Assembly (NCBI GenBank): GCA_963556495.2
Contig: OY747716.1
Location: 28,442,318 to 28,506,317 of the forward strand
Origin: Valencia hispanica
Lineage: Eukaryota > Chordata > Actinopteri > Cyprinodontiformes > Valenciidae
DNA: 64,000 nucleotides
Direction: 5' to 3'
Part shown: positions 1-10,629 of the stretch, one piece after another
Numbering within the stretch: position 1 is the stretch's first letter
Layout of the letters: each line of letters opens with the position of its first letter
Notes under the pieces: generated by a model
Told to the model about the DNA's origin: nothing
What the model saw: only the letters and a program-made list of their open reading frames with translations
Databases searched by the model: none
Made by a program: the position numbers and the translations under genes

Positions 1-499
1 ATAACTAATACTATACTGTTGTTTATATGCTTGGCTTGCTGTACATAAATTTGATTATTGAAAAATGTGTCCTTTGTTGAGCAATTATGACTTCAAAATC
101 ACGGTATGGGCTACTAACGGAAATTCATTTGTACCGACAAAAAATAAATTTGAAAAAATAAAAAAATATCACACGCGCTCTCAAGTCCACCAGTGGGTAC
201 TACCATTGAGCTTTTTTGACCTAGGACACCCTGGTAAAAAACTCTTGTATTTTGGAAAATTGTTGTTTGTTATTGTTCCACATACATGTATAGTAACTTG
301 CTGTTCAAAAAATGCCAAGAACTTATTTCTTCATCTATTGTTTCATTATCTCAGCCTTATCAGGCAGGTAAGCATAAACACTAACTGAGACTGAACTATT
401 TGGCGATTAATTATTCTTGAATCCCAGGTGGTACCCCAAACTTGGTCATTTTTACATAAAATTATAAATCTTATTAATAATTGCCCTAAACAATTACTC
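1..499. other. AT-rich stretch, nothing recognised
   Basis: This lies within prex2 intron 1 on the opposite strand. It is AT-rich, and its short open frames show no motif I recognise. The L2 fragment that follows becomes recognisable near position 500; earlier sequence could be a more decayed part of it. Confidence 0.4.
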
Positions 500-1230
500 A
501 TAATTATTCATAGCAAAAACCTACCTATCTGTGTCACCAACAACTGTCTTCCAGCTAAATTGCTGAAGGAGGTGTTTAGTACCATTGGCCCTGCTCTTTT
601 GACTTCAACTCAATCAACTTCTGTCTTACCTCAGCAACCGTGCCAATTCGTTTTAAACATGCTGTGGCCAGGCCCCTTCTAAAAAAAAAAACTCACCTTG
701 ATCCCTCGGTTTTATCTAATTTTAGACCAATTTCTAATTTATCTATTCTTTTAAAAGTTTTTGAGAAAATAGTTTTACCTCACTTTAAACTTTTTTTAAA
801 AGCAATGGCATGTTTGAAAAATGTCAGTCTTGTTTTAGATCAAGACATAATTCAGGAACCGCTTTACTAAAAATACACTATGACTTAGCCATGTCTGTTG
901 ATCATAAGTGTCCTGTGGTTCTGGTTTTGTTTGACTTCACAGCAGCCTTTAACACAGTGGATCATTCTGTTCTTTCATCCCGGTTGAACCACTATGTTGG
1001 TATCCATGGCACAGCACTTGAGTCCTTCACCTCCTATCTGACAGATAGAACATTCTCTGTTATGATCGATAATTTGGCCTTTTGTAGTGCTCCTCTTTCC
1101 TGTGGGGTTCAACAAGGCTCTATCCTTGGCTCTCTTATTTTTACTCTATATGCTGCCACTGGGAACAATTATAACCCAGCACCAGCTGTCCTTCCACTGT
1201 TATGCAGATGATGCCATTTATTTTCCCGAG
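500..1230 (+). mobile_element. L2-clade LINE fragment, reverse transcriptase N-terminal half, decayed
   Basis: Three overlapping frames on the plus strand together follow an L2 ORF2 reverse transcriptase. In order they show a TKLLKEVF-like stretch (LPAKLLKEVF), the PLLKK block, NFRPISNLS, the motif-A region VLFDFTAAFNTVDHS, the [10 protein letters not shown] block, GVQQGSILG (normally GVPQGS), and finally YADD at about 1201-1212. Frameshifts near 670 and 850 break the frame. The endonuclease part and everything after YADD are missing, so this is a dead fragment truncated at both ends. The L2 assignment rests on the [11 protein letters not shown] / [10 protein letters not shown] style shared with the better copies in this window. 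Confidence 0.85.
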
Positions 1231-1375
1231 GCTGACTGGCTGTACCCCTAGGAGCGGAAACAAGGAAAACTCTAAACATTGGCTTCTGCGGTACTGCTGA
1301 GACGGTGTTCACTGAGCATATAAATTCATATTAAGAATTATATTACATAAACTATTAAAATATGCCCTTATAAGC

Positions 1376-2555
1376 CTATATGTGTTTTGTGGACTTGGAG
1401 AAGGCGTTCGACCGTGTCCCTCTGGGAATCCTGTGGGGGGTACTCCGGGAGTATGGGGTACCAGGCCCCTTGATACGGGCTGTTAGGTCTCTGTACAACC
1501 GGTGTCAGAGTTTGGTTCGCATTGCAAGTCCTGAGTGCTGTAGGGGGTACTCTGGGAGTATGGGGCTTTGTTATGGGCTGTTAGGTCCCTGTCCTTGTCC
1601 CTGTCAGAGCTTGCTTTGCATTGCAGGCAATAAGTCGGGCTCGTTTCCGGTGAGAGTTGGACTCCGCCGTGTTTGCCCTTTGTCACGATTCTGTTCTTAA
1701 CTTTCATGAACAGGATTTCTAGGCACAGCCAAGGTGATCTGTTTCTTTGGCCTCGGGATGGGGTATCTGCTTTTTGCAGATGATGTGGTCCTGTTGGATT
1801 CATTGGAACGTGATCTGCAGCTTTCACTGGAGCGGTTTGCAGACAAGTGTGAAGCAGCTCGGATGAGAATCAGCACCTCCAAATCCGTGATCATGGTCTT
1901 GAGCAGGAAAAGGGTAGAGTGCCTTCTCCCGGTCAGGGACGAGGTCATTCCCCAAGTGGAGGAGTTTAAGTATCTGGAGGTCTTGTTCACGAATGAGGGA
2001 GAAATGGAGCAGGAGATCGATAGGCGTATTGGTAAGGCGTCTGCAGTGATGCGGGCGATGTACCGGTCTGTCGTGGTGAAGAAAGAGCTGAGCCAAAAGG
2101 CGAGGCTTTCAATATACCGGATGATCTACGTTCCTACCCTCATCTATGGTCATGAAGTCTGGGTGGTGACCGAAACAACGAGATCACAGATATAAGCGGC
2201 TGAAATGAGTTTCCTCCGCAGGGTGTCTGGGCATTCTCTTAGAGATGGGATGAGAAGCTCGGTCATCGGGGAGGGACTCAGAGTAGAGCCACTGCTCCTC
2301 CACATTGAGAGGAGCAGTGGAGTCAGTTGAAGTGTTTGGGCATCTGGTTAGGATGCCTCTTGGACGCCTCCCTGGTGAGATGTTCCAGGCACGTCCCACC
2401 AGGAGGAGTCCCAGAGGAAGACCCAAGACACGCTGGAGGGACAATGTTTCTCGGCTGGCCTGGGAGCGCCTCAGGATTCCTCCCGAGGAGCTGGCCCAAG
2501 TGGCTGGGGAGAGGGAAGTCTGGGTCTCCCTGCTAAGCTGCTGCCCCCGTGACCT
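1376..2555 (+). mobile_element. Rex3-like (RTE-clade) LINE fragment, RT to C-terminus, decayed
   Basis: The plus-strand frames read CFVDLEKAFDRVP (RT motif A), then a LLFADDVVLLDS box near 1765-1800, EEFKYLEVLFTNEGEMEQEIDRRIG, SVVVKKELSQKARLSIYR, YVPTLIYGHEVWV, and the C-terminal LPGEMFQARPTRRSPRGRP / DNVSRLAWERL region near 2370-2470. This C-terminal domain is characteristic of the Rex3-type RTE elements common in teleosts. The frame changes several times and one in-frame stop follows RSQI near 2195. Part of the motif A-B segment appears twice (about 1427-1525 and 1540-1632). The copy is not coding-competent. The Rex3 name is from family memory and was not checked by alignment. Confidence 0.82.
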
Positions 2556-2559
2556 GACC

Positions 2560-2662
2560 TCCACCTCTCTAGCCTTTTCCTCTACGTGCACCCTACTCTC
2601 ACTGCAGATCACAATGTCATCTGCAAGCATCATTGTCCATGGAAACTCCTGCCTAACCTCAC
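2560..2662 (-). mobile_element. Short RTE-like reverse transcriptase fragment with an ADD box
   Basis: On the minus strand this reads FPWTMMLADDIVICSESR followed by VEEKARE. That resembles the PWTMLFADDIVL...VEE motif of RTE-type reverse transcriptases distinct from the Rex3 copies here. It directly abuts the 3' end of the preceding Rex3 fragment in the opposite orientation. It is only about 100 bp, so the assignment is tentative. Confidence 0.55.
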
Positions 2663-2739
2663 TTTAAAACCTAAAAGTATAAATAAAATAGAATCTTTTC
2701 CATAATAGATTTTTATCAAAAATTTAAAATTGTCTTTTT

Positions 2740-2830
2740 AAAAGGTCACGAGCTCTAAACATGTTTAGCTGAAGCCAGGGCAAAAATGGCTCTTTGGAGG
2801 GTAAAGGTTGCAGATCCCTGGTCTAGAAAA
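2740..2830. repeat. Dispersed repeat, copy 1 (AAAATGGCTCTTTGG...CCCTGGTCTAGA)
   Basis: The stretch around AAAAATGGCTCTTTGG and GCAGATCCCTGGTCTAGA has a diverged counterpart at 61600-61675 (AAAAATGGTTCTCTGG, then CTGACCCCTGACCTAGG). The two copies show that this is a dispersed repeat. I cannot name the family. Confidence 0.5.
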
Positions 2831-2965
2831 AAAAGCTTGTACCCAGGATCCCGATCTTTTGATCATGATCCATATCTCATAACCATTGATAGGTATATGA
2901 AGAGTTTTACCAATTACTGTAGACATTAAGCCAGTCCGTCTATCCATATCCTGCTCCATCACTCC
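2830..2965 (-). mobile_element. Rex3-like LINE fragment
   Basis: The minus-strand frame reads MMEQDMDRRTGLMSTVIGK then YEIWIMIKRSGSW. This parallels MEQEIDRRIG...VMR...YGHEVWV...ER in the other Rex3 copies. It is short, has an internal deletion relative to them, and is not functional. Confidence 0.6.
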
Positions 2966-3000
2966 AGGAACAGGACACTAAGATACATAAACCTCTTGTG

Positions 3001-3712
3001 TTTAAAGGGCCTATATCATGCAAAATCAACTTTTAAGCTTTTGACCAGGTTATATTTTTTTTCCCTCATCAAAATTATCACTAAAGCGGTTTTTGGCTTC
3101 ACACGTGAGTCCTGCTGTCTGAGGAACATATTTGCTGCTGATCCGCCCTGCTCCTCCAGAAATGGTTGGAATTCATTTACGGGAGCTCACAAGAACAGCG
3201 CAGAATGTTTTTGTCTGTGACCATCCTTTTGCAGATGACTGCTTTATGAACATTCGCCAGTACCAGAGTGGATTCTTTGACCGATTATTTCATCAAACTG
3301 GTTCCATTCCGACTTTAAAACCACCAGGTGGAGAGGTCAGAGTGGTGAGTAAAACCAAAATGCTAACCCCTAGCTGCTAGTTGAATGGTTCCCAAGCTGA
3401 GTTAGCCAATAATGAAGATGTGTGCACAACGTGGTAAAAACATTCTTTGACATCTTCATACTGGTTGTCTAATGTCCTGACTTACTGTTATACTAATTGT
3501 GTTGTTACAGTATACTAATACATCATGAAATGGGTGGGACTCACTCGGGTGGAGGCGGGATTGCAGCAAACTGAGCACTTTTTTTCCAGGTTGAAAATTG
3601 TTTCAAGAACAAATATATTTCAGATCAAATGACATCTCCATAGTGCCAACGGTAATATCGTATCATACATGGGTCTACTGTTGCTCTGAAAATGGCATGA
3701 TATACCTTTAAA
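3001..3712. mobile_element. Non-autonomous DNA element with about 20-bp terminal inverted repeats
   Basis: The left end TTTAAAGGGCCTATATCATG (3001-3020) is matched in inverted orientation by GCATGATATACCTTTAAA (3695-3712), giving imperfect inverted termini about 710 bp apart. There is no recognisable transposase. The interior contains an exon-like open frame at 3160-3344. Target-site duplications are not obvious. This is probably a MITE-type element. Confidence 0.65.
3160..3344 (+). other. Exon-like open frame of unknown origin inside a TIR element
   Basis: A 185-nt block is bounded by a consensus acceptor (CTCCTCCAG ending at 3159) and a consensus donor (GTGAGT at 3345). With phase 2 it reads as 61 uninterrupted codons, including RELTRTAQNVFVCDHPFADD and QSGFFDRLFHQTGSIPTLKP. 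I do not recognise the protein; it does not resemble prex2 or cpa6. It could be a captured host-gene exon, part of an autonomous element's gene, or a chance open frame. Confidence 0.35.
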
Positions 3713-3719
3713 ACAGAAA

Positions 3720-4255
3720 TCACCCCCAACCGGGAGGGTTCAGTCTAACCTTTTTGAAGTTGAGAACCATGTCCTCAGATTTGTAGGAGCTCTTTGTACC
3801 TCCCATCGTGGCCGCTTTACACTTGGTTACAGCTTAAAGGTTCTTGTTTGAAGGCACCAGCAGAACAACATCATCTGCCAAAAGCAAACGAGAAATCCAA
3901 AGTTTTCCAAACCAGACATCCTTCTCTCCACAACTACGCCTTAAGATGCTGTACATAAACACCACAAACAGGGTTCATGACAAGGAGCAGCTCTGGCAGC
4001 ACCCAGAAGAGGCTCATAGAAAGCGGACACAGCTCTTGCTTTGCTCATATAAGAACCATAGTCCTTAGGAACAAACCATAGTACCTTCCATGAAATGCCT
4101 TGAGGGACACAGTCAAGCCTTCTACAGCTCCATAAAACACAAGGAACTGAAAAATCAAATTCCCTTGACCTCAACAACTTTGCAGGGAAAACATCTGGTA
4201 CACTTCTTTAAAAGAAAATTGCTCCTCCAGAATCCAAGGTTTGACAACATAACAC
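3720..4255 (-). mobile_element. Rex3-like LINE fragment, RT core, decayed
   Basis: Read on the minus strand from right to left, broken frames give a SREFDFSVPCV-like stretch (normally WEFAQPVYMCF), a FMEGTMVCS segment, ARAVSAFYEPLLG, an LADDVVLLV box near 3845-3870, and KSEDMVLN near 3740-3790. This order matches the RT core of the Rex3 copy at 18.5-21.0 kb. Multiple frameshifts make it non-functional. Confidence 0.6.
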
Positions 4256-7019
4256 CACACAAGTCAAACTAAAAATAGATAATTGGTCAGTAAAATTTTA
4301 GTTACACATTTCAGACTATCTTGATTCATCTAATCACTCGAGAAAAATCTGGACCTATAATGTTCCCTGCAGAAAAACAAAATACCTTCACATGTAATTC
4401 CTAAAAATGTCAGTCCGCTCACTGTTTTGTCATTTGAGTTTGTGTCTTCTTTTATCAAAGCAGAGCCCAACAAACATGACCTTCTGTCCTTGTTTCTGTT
4501 ATGCAGGAAGGGGAAGGAAGTACCAACATCTCAAGATGAACAGGATAGGAACAAGAGGCTGTGACCTTTATGATCATCATTATGAACGTGTTTGGCCCCC
4601 CTACCTTAACCCAACCCCCCTCTGGATCAAATGTTACAAGCAAAAGGAAAAGCCTCTTGGCCCACTGGCTCCAGCTAGAGTGACTACTCCATCTAGGAAA
4701 TAAACAAAGCTAAAGCCCAGCGAGAGAGAATCCAAAGGCAAACAACACACAAACACAATTTAGTGAACTACCTGGATCTCTTGGAGCCAGAAAATTCTCT
4801 TTGTCTGTTTTCCTCATTAGGCTAGATTTTCTTGAACTCCCTGCTGCCCTCTCTGCAGACATAAAACTGATTAAAAAGTAATAGTGACTTACCTGTTGAC
4901 CAAGGCATCATAAGCATAAATGACAAAACAGCTCTACATAATAAGCGAATTATTTTGAAGGTCTAAAACAAATGTTTTTTTGATTTTTCCGTTTGTGGTG
5001 TTCATTGTTTTGTAAAAGAATGACTCAGTTGTCTTTGAACAAATGTATTTATTTTCAATTGATTTAAGGGATTAAAAATAGTTTTAAACATTGCAATAAC
5101 TTTACACATGCTTCTGTTAATGTGGGGAAAAAACAGAGGGGCCAATTAATCCATTACCAAGCCCAAAGGAATAAATTAAGTTAACTTGTGGCTAAGATCT
5201 TCCCCCAGAACAACCCCCCATTGATGGATGGATGGATAGATAGATGCATTGTAAATACAAACATTTTTCATACCTTAGTTTTTTTTTTCTTATACTTGTC
5301 CAAACTTGGAAAATCCTTTAATCAAATTCCAAGCTATTTCAGCCTTTTAAAAACTGCATATGAACCCAATTATTCCAGCATCTTTTTAAGCTGAGTTTAG
5401 ATTTCTTCTTCCCATTGAGCCCCTGCTAAAATTGTCATTTAATGAGCTCATAGCAGTCCAAGATAAACACCAGCCTCCACTTCCGCCCACCATCATAAGT
5501 TATAATTGTTCACTATGTGAGAGATATATTCAAACATTTCCTTGGAAGCTTCTTCCGCTTTCAGATTATTCTGGAAGCGAGGTGTATTTAAAATGTGAGG
5601 GAAAATATCCAAAGAAAATTCCAAGAAAAGTCAAAATTAGACTTCTGAGGATCGACACCGTGAAGATACGATCTGCATATTTTCCCACAAGAGGGTGAAA
5701 AACATACACTCAGGGACCTCAGACTTTCCCAGAACAAAACTCCCTCTAACCTCAATGCTAAAACATGTGTTTGGGGTAAGCATTGTGTTTTGGTCCCACA
5801 GATCAGGAGAGGCAATCTCTACACCTTAGTACAACTTTGCCAACCAACCGGAGCGTCATTGTTCTGCAGCAATTTCTAACCTCAGAGGAATTCCTCCTCC
5901 AGGAAATATGGCTTACAAGACGCCCAGCCACTCATACCCTTCACCCTTCTGGCACGGTCTGCTTTGTGATCTGCTTTTCCCTTTCACCGCCTCTAGTAAT
6001 CTTCAACCTGCCTCTGTCCCTGCTCGTACTCAAAACCTCCAGGATTAGGACACCCAATGGCAGCACGGAGGGGTGCCGGCTCCCCTCTGACCTGTAGAGA
6101 CACGGGGAATTGTGTGACTCCTAACTGGCTCGTGTTTGGGAAGCAGGGGTACTGTTGTTCCCCTGATCAGATTAAAGTCTGACATGTGACCTTTCTCCAC
6201 AGCAGGGCATTTCTTTGATCATCCTTAGTATCTTCCATAATGCTCACCAGGATCTCCAAGAAGATCAAACTCTTCATCTCTAACAATCTAATTTCATTCA
6301 ACACCATCAGATAAAATACATTAAAACCAGTCGCACTCATATTAATCTGAGCCTTCAATCCAAACCTTCCGGACCAGGACAGAAAAGCCTCACAAGGATC
6401 CGTCACCTCTGAAATGAATCCCTGCCACAACACTACAGGGGAGATAAAGGAGGGGTGGCTACATTCCCAACAAAACCCCTATCTGTTATTGATGCCAGAC
6501 AGAGCTCCATCCTCTCTTGTTCTCTTTCGTTCCAATTGGAAACATCTGGATGGCGGCGGCAAAGGATTTGATGCAGATACCCATGCGTTTCATGAAAGCA
6601 GCACTGAACACCAAGCATCCTGCTTTAAACTGTCTCCTACCCACCTGACTTTGATGTAAAGCCATTAGAAGGACAGAGTGTGTCTCAAGTGATGCGGTGG
6701 CAAGCCAGGTGTTATCCGCGCCCGTGCTAATGGTTTTCACTCAAGTCCACCTGTGATGTCTTTGACAGAGCTTGCACCATATGGATCTGATGAGATGGTA
6801 AATGCTTTCTCCTGTGTTGCAAGGGGTGTAATTATGGGATGCCGTTGTAATCCTGCACATGACAGGAATTAGTAGCATTGGTGTGAGAAATTCACACTGT
6901 GGTGAGATGCAGACATCTTTATTTAAGCCTCCTGATTTAATCTTAGGAGTATTTCTTGTATTGTTGTTACATTGTTTAGCTATTGTTGAGCTGGTGGTCA
7001 TGTAAGCTGTAATAAAGCG
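4256..7019. other. prex2 intron 1, no gene recognised
   Basis: A short ATGG/ATAG microsatellite lies at about 5221-5246. Open frames at 4407-4703, 5432-5698, 5783-6097 and 6167-6433 show no domain or motif I recognise and no consistent exon-type signals. I found no prex2 exon on the minus strand here. Confidence 0.4.
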
Positions 7020-7240
7020 TAGTGTGTTGCCTTTTAAATCAAGGCTAAAACTGATTTGTTTAGAGTTGCGTTTGATTAATATTCACCGGAACATCATTAA
7101 TTTAGTCTATATTCCAACTTTTCATTACTTTCCTTTGTTATGCTACTGCAATGTAATGTTTTTGTTTGTTTCTTTTGTCATGCACATTAAATTGTCTGGT
7201 TGCTGAAATGTACTGTACAAATAAACGTGCCCTGTAAAGA
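7020..7240 (+). mobile_element. L2 LINE 3' end, 5'-truncated
   Basis: The start reads FKSRLK followed by a degenerate tail that matches the last codons of L2 ORF2 (FKSKLKTNLFRAAFE, then stop, in the copy ending at 24660). A 3' UTR ending ACAAATAAACGTGCC follows. It is a short 5'-truncated insertion, as is common for LINEs. Confidence 0.65.
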
Positions 7241-7261
7241 CATCTCTGCCTTTTTTACACA

Positions 7262-7984
7262 TAAGCCCATTACAGCAACACATGTTATTGTATTGTATTT
7301 TAGTAGAACTTTGAAGTGGAGAAAAGAATCTGAAATGTGTGGTGAGCAGTGTGCATTTGTATTCAGCCCCCCTTTGAAGACTATGCCTCTACCAGCTTTG
7401 CACATCTAGAACATCTAGGATGTCAATTTCCAAGTCCTGGATTAAGATTCAGTGCTTTGGCAAAGTCATTCAGACATGAATATGCTTTGAGGTAAACCAT
7501 TTCATTGCAGCTCTTGCTGTACATTTAGGATCTTTGTTGTATTGGACAATGAACCTCTGACCCAGCCGAAGTGTTTTGGAACCACAAACTGTTTTTCTAC
7601 TGTATTTAAATATATTCAGCTTCCAATCAGCTTTCACCACCTTCCCTTTTGTTGCAGAAGAAGATATCCTCACATCATGATGCTGCTACCACCATATTTT
7701 CTATGGAGGATGGTGTTTTCTGGGTGATATAAAGAGTCTGTTTTTTTCAAGACGGCTTTTTGGACATGTAGGGAAAAGTGGAATTTTGGCCTCATATGAA
7801 TAGAGGTTCTTCTTCCACATGTTTGCTATAGTGCCTTATGGCAAACCTTAAACAGAAATCATGGTTTTCTTTTTGCAATGACCATCTTAGTTGACTTCTG
7901 AAGGCAACTAGTCGCACTGGATTTTATTAGTGAAAATGCACACCAAAAAAGTCCAAAAGGTTATGAAAACTTTTGCAAGGCACT
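7262..7984 (-). mobile_element. Tc1-like transposon remnant
   Basis: The right end TTTTGCAAGGCACT (7971-7984) is a Tc1-type terminus. The interior follows the inverse of the Tc1 transposase layout: ACCAGCTTTGCACATCTAGA (7391-7410), a TGAACCTCTGACCCAGCC block, CATGATGCTGCTACCACCAT near 7676, and a TTCCACATGTTTGC block near 7815. These correspond to the same landmarks in the better Tc1 at 16.84-18.35 kb. Indels and stops destroy the frame. The left terminus is not clear. Confidence 0.8.
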
Positions 7985-7985
7985 A

Positions 7986-8810
7986 AATTCCTTTTCACTC
8001 TGTACACCTCAGACTTTCAGTACAAATCAGAGACCTGTCATCTGCAGAAATACTCAGATGACTCTGCAATTGTTGGGTGTATCAGAGATGGACAAGAAGC
8101 TGAATACAGAGAGCTGGTGGACCGCTTTGTGACATGGTGTGGAAACAATTATCTTACTTTGAATGTGAATAAAACAAAAGAGATTATTGTAGATTTCAGA
8201 AGAAACAGGGATAAGTCAAAAACTGTTTCCATCAATAGAGAAGAAGTGGAGGTGGTTGAGGAGTATAAATACCTCGGAGTTCACCTTGACAACAGACTGG
8301 ACTGCAGTCTGAACAGTGAAACAGTCTACAAGAAGGAACAGAGCAGACTGTACTTCTTGAGAAAGCTTAGGTCCTTCAAGGTTTGCAGCAAGATGCTGCA
8401 GATCTTCTACAAGTCTGTTGTGGAGAGTGTAATCTCTTCAGCCATCATCTGTTGGGGTAGCAGCATCAGAACCAGGGACTTAAAAAGGCTAAACAACCTG
8501 ATAAAGAAGGCTGGTTCTGTTCTGGGGACAACTGTGGAACCACTGGAAATGATGATGCAAAGAAGGATTCTTCATAAAACCAAAAAAAACCCTAAGCATT
8601 CTCTTCAGAGGACTGTCATACAACAAAAGAGTGTTTTCAGTCTGAGGCTTCTTCGGTTTTGCTGCAACACAGACCGCTACAGGAAATCCTTCCCGCCCAC
8701 AGCCATCATTATCTACAACAACTCCTTAAAGAATTAATTATATGAGCTACAGCAACACTTAAGTTCCCTCTGGGATTGATAAAGTATTTTTGAATTGAAT
8801 TTGAATTGAA
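7986..8810 (+). mobile_element. Rex1/Babar-type LINE, 3' part of ORF2 and 3' tail
   Basis: One open frame of about 250 codons runs to 8737. It begins inside the reverse transcriptase (LSPFLFTLYTSD) and continues through a YSDD box (catalytic ADD-type position), VTWCGNNYLTLNVNKTKEIIVDFR, EEYKYLGVHLDN, YFLRKLRSFKVC, SAIICWGSSI, KKAGSVLG and RYRKSFPPTAI, which is the C-terminal pattern of Rex1 elements. The 3' tail reads TCCCTCTGGGATTGATAAAG and ends in TTGAATT-type repeats at about 8810. The element is 5'-truncated and starts exactly at the end of the Tc1 remnant. Confidence 0.87.
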
Positions 8811-9221
8811 ATATGAATATATGTGACCGTGCTGCCAGTGTTACACCATTTTCTGCCACACTATGAGCCTCAAACACCCCATGGTCAAACCGAGAAGAGG
8901 ATCAAAGCAGTGCTCTAGCTGTGCAACTGCTCTTCAAATTTCACACATGGAAAAAAGAGATCTTAATCAAAACGCCTGCAAGACAAACGATCAATAACCT
9001 GTACATAAGACAACAACATCCAAGGATACAGGAAACCCTACCTAAGTTTTATGAGTTCTTTCTTGCTCTGCAGGCTGATGCACCATGCATATTGTGCAGA
9101 CTGTCTATTTTTGTTTGTTTATCTATTTATTTATTTATCAGGGGATCATGGGGGGCGGGGGGGGGGACCAATGCAGCCTGGACCTTTTAAAAGCTCTTCA
9201 TACACATAATGCACCACTCAC
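8811..9221. other. Start of prex2 intron 1; poly-G tract
   Basis: No gene is seen. The stretch carries TTTATTTATTTATT near 9125 and a G-rich tract at about 9150-9168. The prex2 donor site (GTGAGT on the minus strand) lies at 9216-9221. Confidence 0.5.
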
Positions 9222-9359
9222 CGAGAGAAAGTCCAGCGTCCCAACATAATCCCGTTCAGTCTTTAAAAGTTCATTTAGGACGCAGACTCGCAGCCGGAGC
9301 TGTTTCTCCAGATCCTTCCCGCTTTCAGCTCTGTGCTCGCTTCTACTCTCTTCAGTCAT
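9222..9359 (-). CDS. prex2: prex2 first coding exon (Rac GEF, N-terminus)
   Basis: On the minus strand, ATG at 9359 opens 46 codons ending in a consensus donor (TCG then GTGAGT at 9221-9216, phase 0). The peptide contains [19 protein letters not shown] and [13 protein letters not shown], which I recognise as the start of PREX2, leading into its DH (Dbl-homology) domain. PREX2 is a phosphatidylinositol-3,4,5-trisphosphate-dependent exchange factor for Rac GTPases and also binds PTEN; this exon covers only the N-terminal lead and the first helix of the DH domain. No later prex2 exon is found in 1-9221, so intron 1 is longer than 9.2 kb. The neighbouring gene, cpa6, points the other way 16.4 kb to the right, matching the divergent human arrangement. 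Paralogue prex1 is the main alternative, but the sequence and the cpa6 neighbour favour prex2. Confidence 0.9.
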
Positions 9360-9740
9360 TCTGAGGGAACTTGTGGATGTAAAAAACGCTCTTTTCCTTC
9401 AGCAGGTCACAGTTTCACATCACCAAGTTGAGTTCAGATGCGGCAGGAGCAAGTTCGCAGCATGTTCAGAACTAACGGAGCAACCGGTGTCTGCGATTAA
9501 TAGTCCGGAAACTTGCTAAGTGCAAAACAAAACAAAAGTTTCAAAACAGGAAGAAAAAAAAGATTCCCACCGGGTGTGTGGCTGAGGAGTGAGAACGAAC
9601 TGAACTCCAGTTAAAAGTTAAGCCCATGTGACTCCTGTAAACCTTCATCCTACTCCAGCGTCCCAGCAGCCCTAAAAGTAGGGGACCAGTGTTAAGTCCG
9701 TGCTACAGCTTCCAGTTAAACATTTCAAAATAAAGATACC
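9360..9740 (-). promoter_or_regulatory. Probable prex2 5' UTR and promoter region
   Basis: This is the sequence immediately upstream of the prex2 ATG on the minus strand. It is less AT-rich than its surroundings and contains several CpG dinucleotides, which fits a first-exon/promoter region. I see no definite TATA box, and the transcription start cannot be placed from sequence alone. Confidence 0.45.
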
Positions 9741-10629
9741 ACAGGACGTTTGAACATCTTCAAGATTTTCTATTGATTCAAACCAGAAATTACCAGACGT
9801 TCACTTCACACAATCACTGTAGTAAGTTTGAAATGTGTGCTCTTATTCTATAATAACATGTGGAATTTCCGCAAATCTAGATAATACTAACATGCGATCG
9901 CTGGCCTTAGTTCAGTTAGCAAATGTATTAAAAGTAAAACAAAATAAATAAAAAATACGATGGAAACTTTGGATCTTAATCCAATAATAAAACATTGAAT
10001 TATTATTGAATTGTTCTCACCTCTTTTCAGAGAAACAAAAGAAAGGAGAAACTGTGACAAAAAGACACTCGAATATCTCCACCCTATCTCTTATGTTCCC
10101 CACTGATCTCATGTTAAAAGCGGGGTTTATAAATGACCACTGACATCAGAAAATAAGCATTTGATTTTAAAATATAACCCAAAACATCTCATGGGATGAT
10201 TATTTGAATCAGCTAAGAGAGGTGAGCTTAAATTGGAATACATTTATACCAGAAAACAAATGTTTTCAAGGGTCATTTTCAAACTTTATGCACATTTCTA
10301 ATTTATGAATTCATTTTTACATAATTTGTTATTTTCATTATATATACATATAGTCCTGAGATCTCAACAAAAGGTAACCTAACAACAGTTAACACTGAAG
10401 CATGCAGGTCAAGTTTCATCTCATTAAAAAGCTGTTCCGAATAAAAAACAAGTTGCCTATTAAAGGAAATCAGCATCAGATCCATAATTTTTTACATTTC
10501 TCTTTTTTATTATTGTTTGTGTTTAATTTATTTTCACTGTTGATTATGATAATGGTTCCTTGCAGTCATCCTTTTTTCTTGTTCATGATCAGGACCTCAA
10601 AGTGTAATTATGTAGAGGGTTTCTAGTTT
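9741..10629. other. Intergenic, AT-rich, nothing recognised
   Basis: This intergenic stretch upstream of prex2 is AT-rich with no recognisable coding or repeat motif. Short open frames near 10300-10620 look like chance. Confidence 0.4.

Noticed and set aside
6167..6433. Minus-strand open frame with an acceptor-like TTTCAG and a donor-like GTGAGC, possibly a prex2 exon
   Set aside because: The encoded sequence does not resemble the DH domain or any other part of PREX2 that I know, and no flanking exon supports it.
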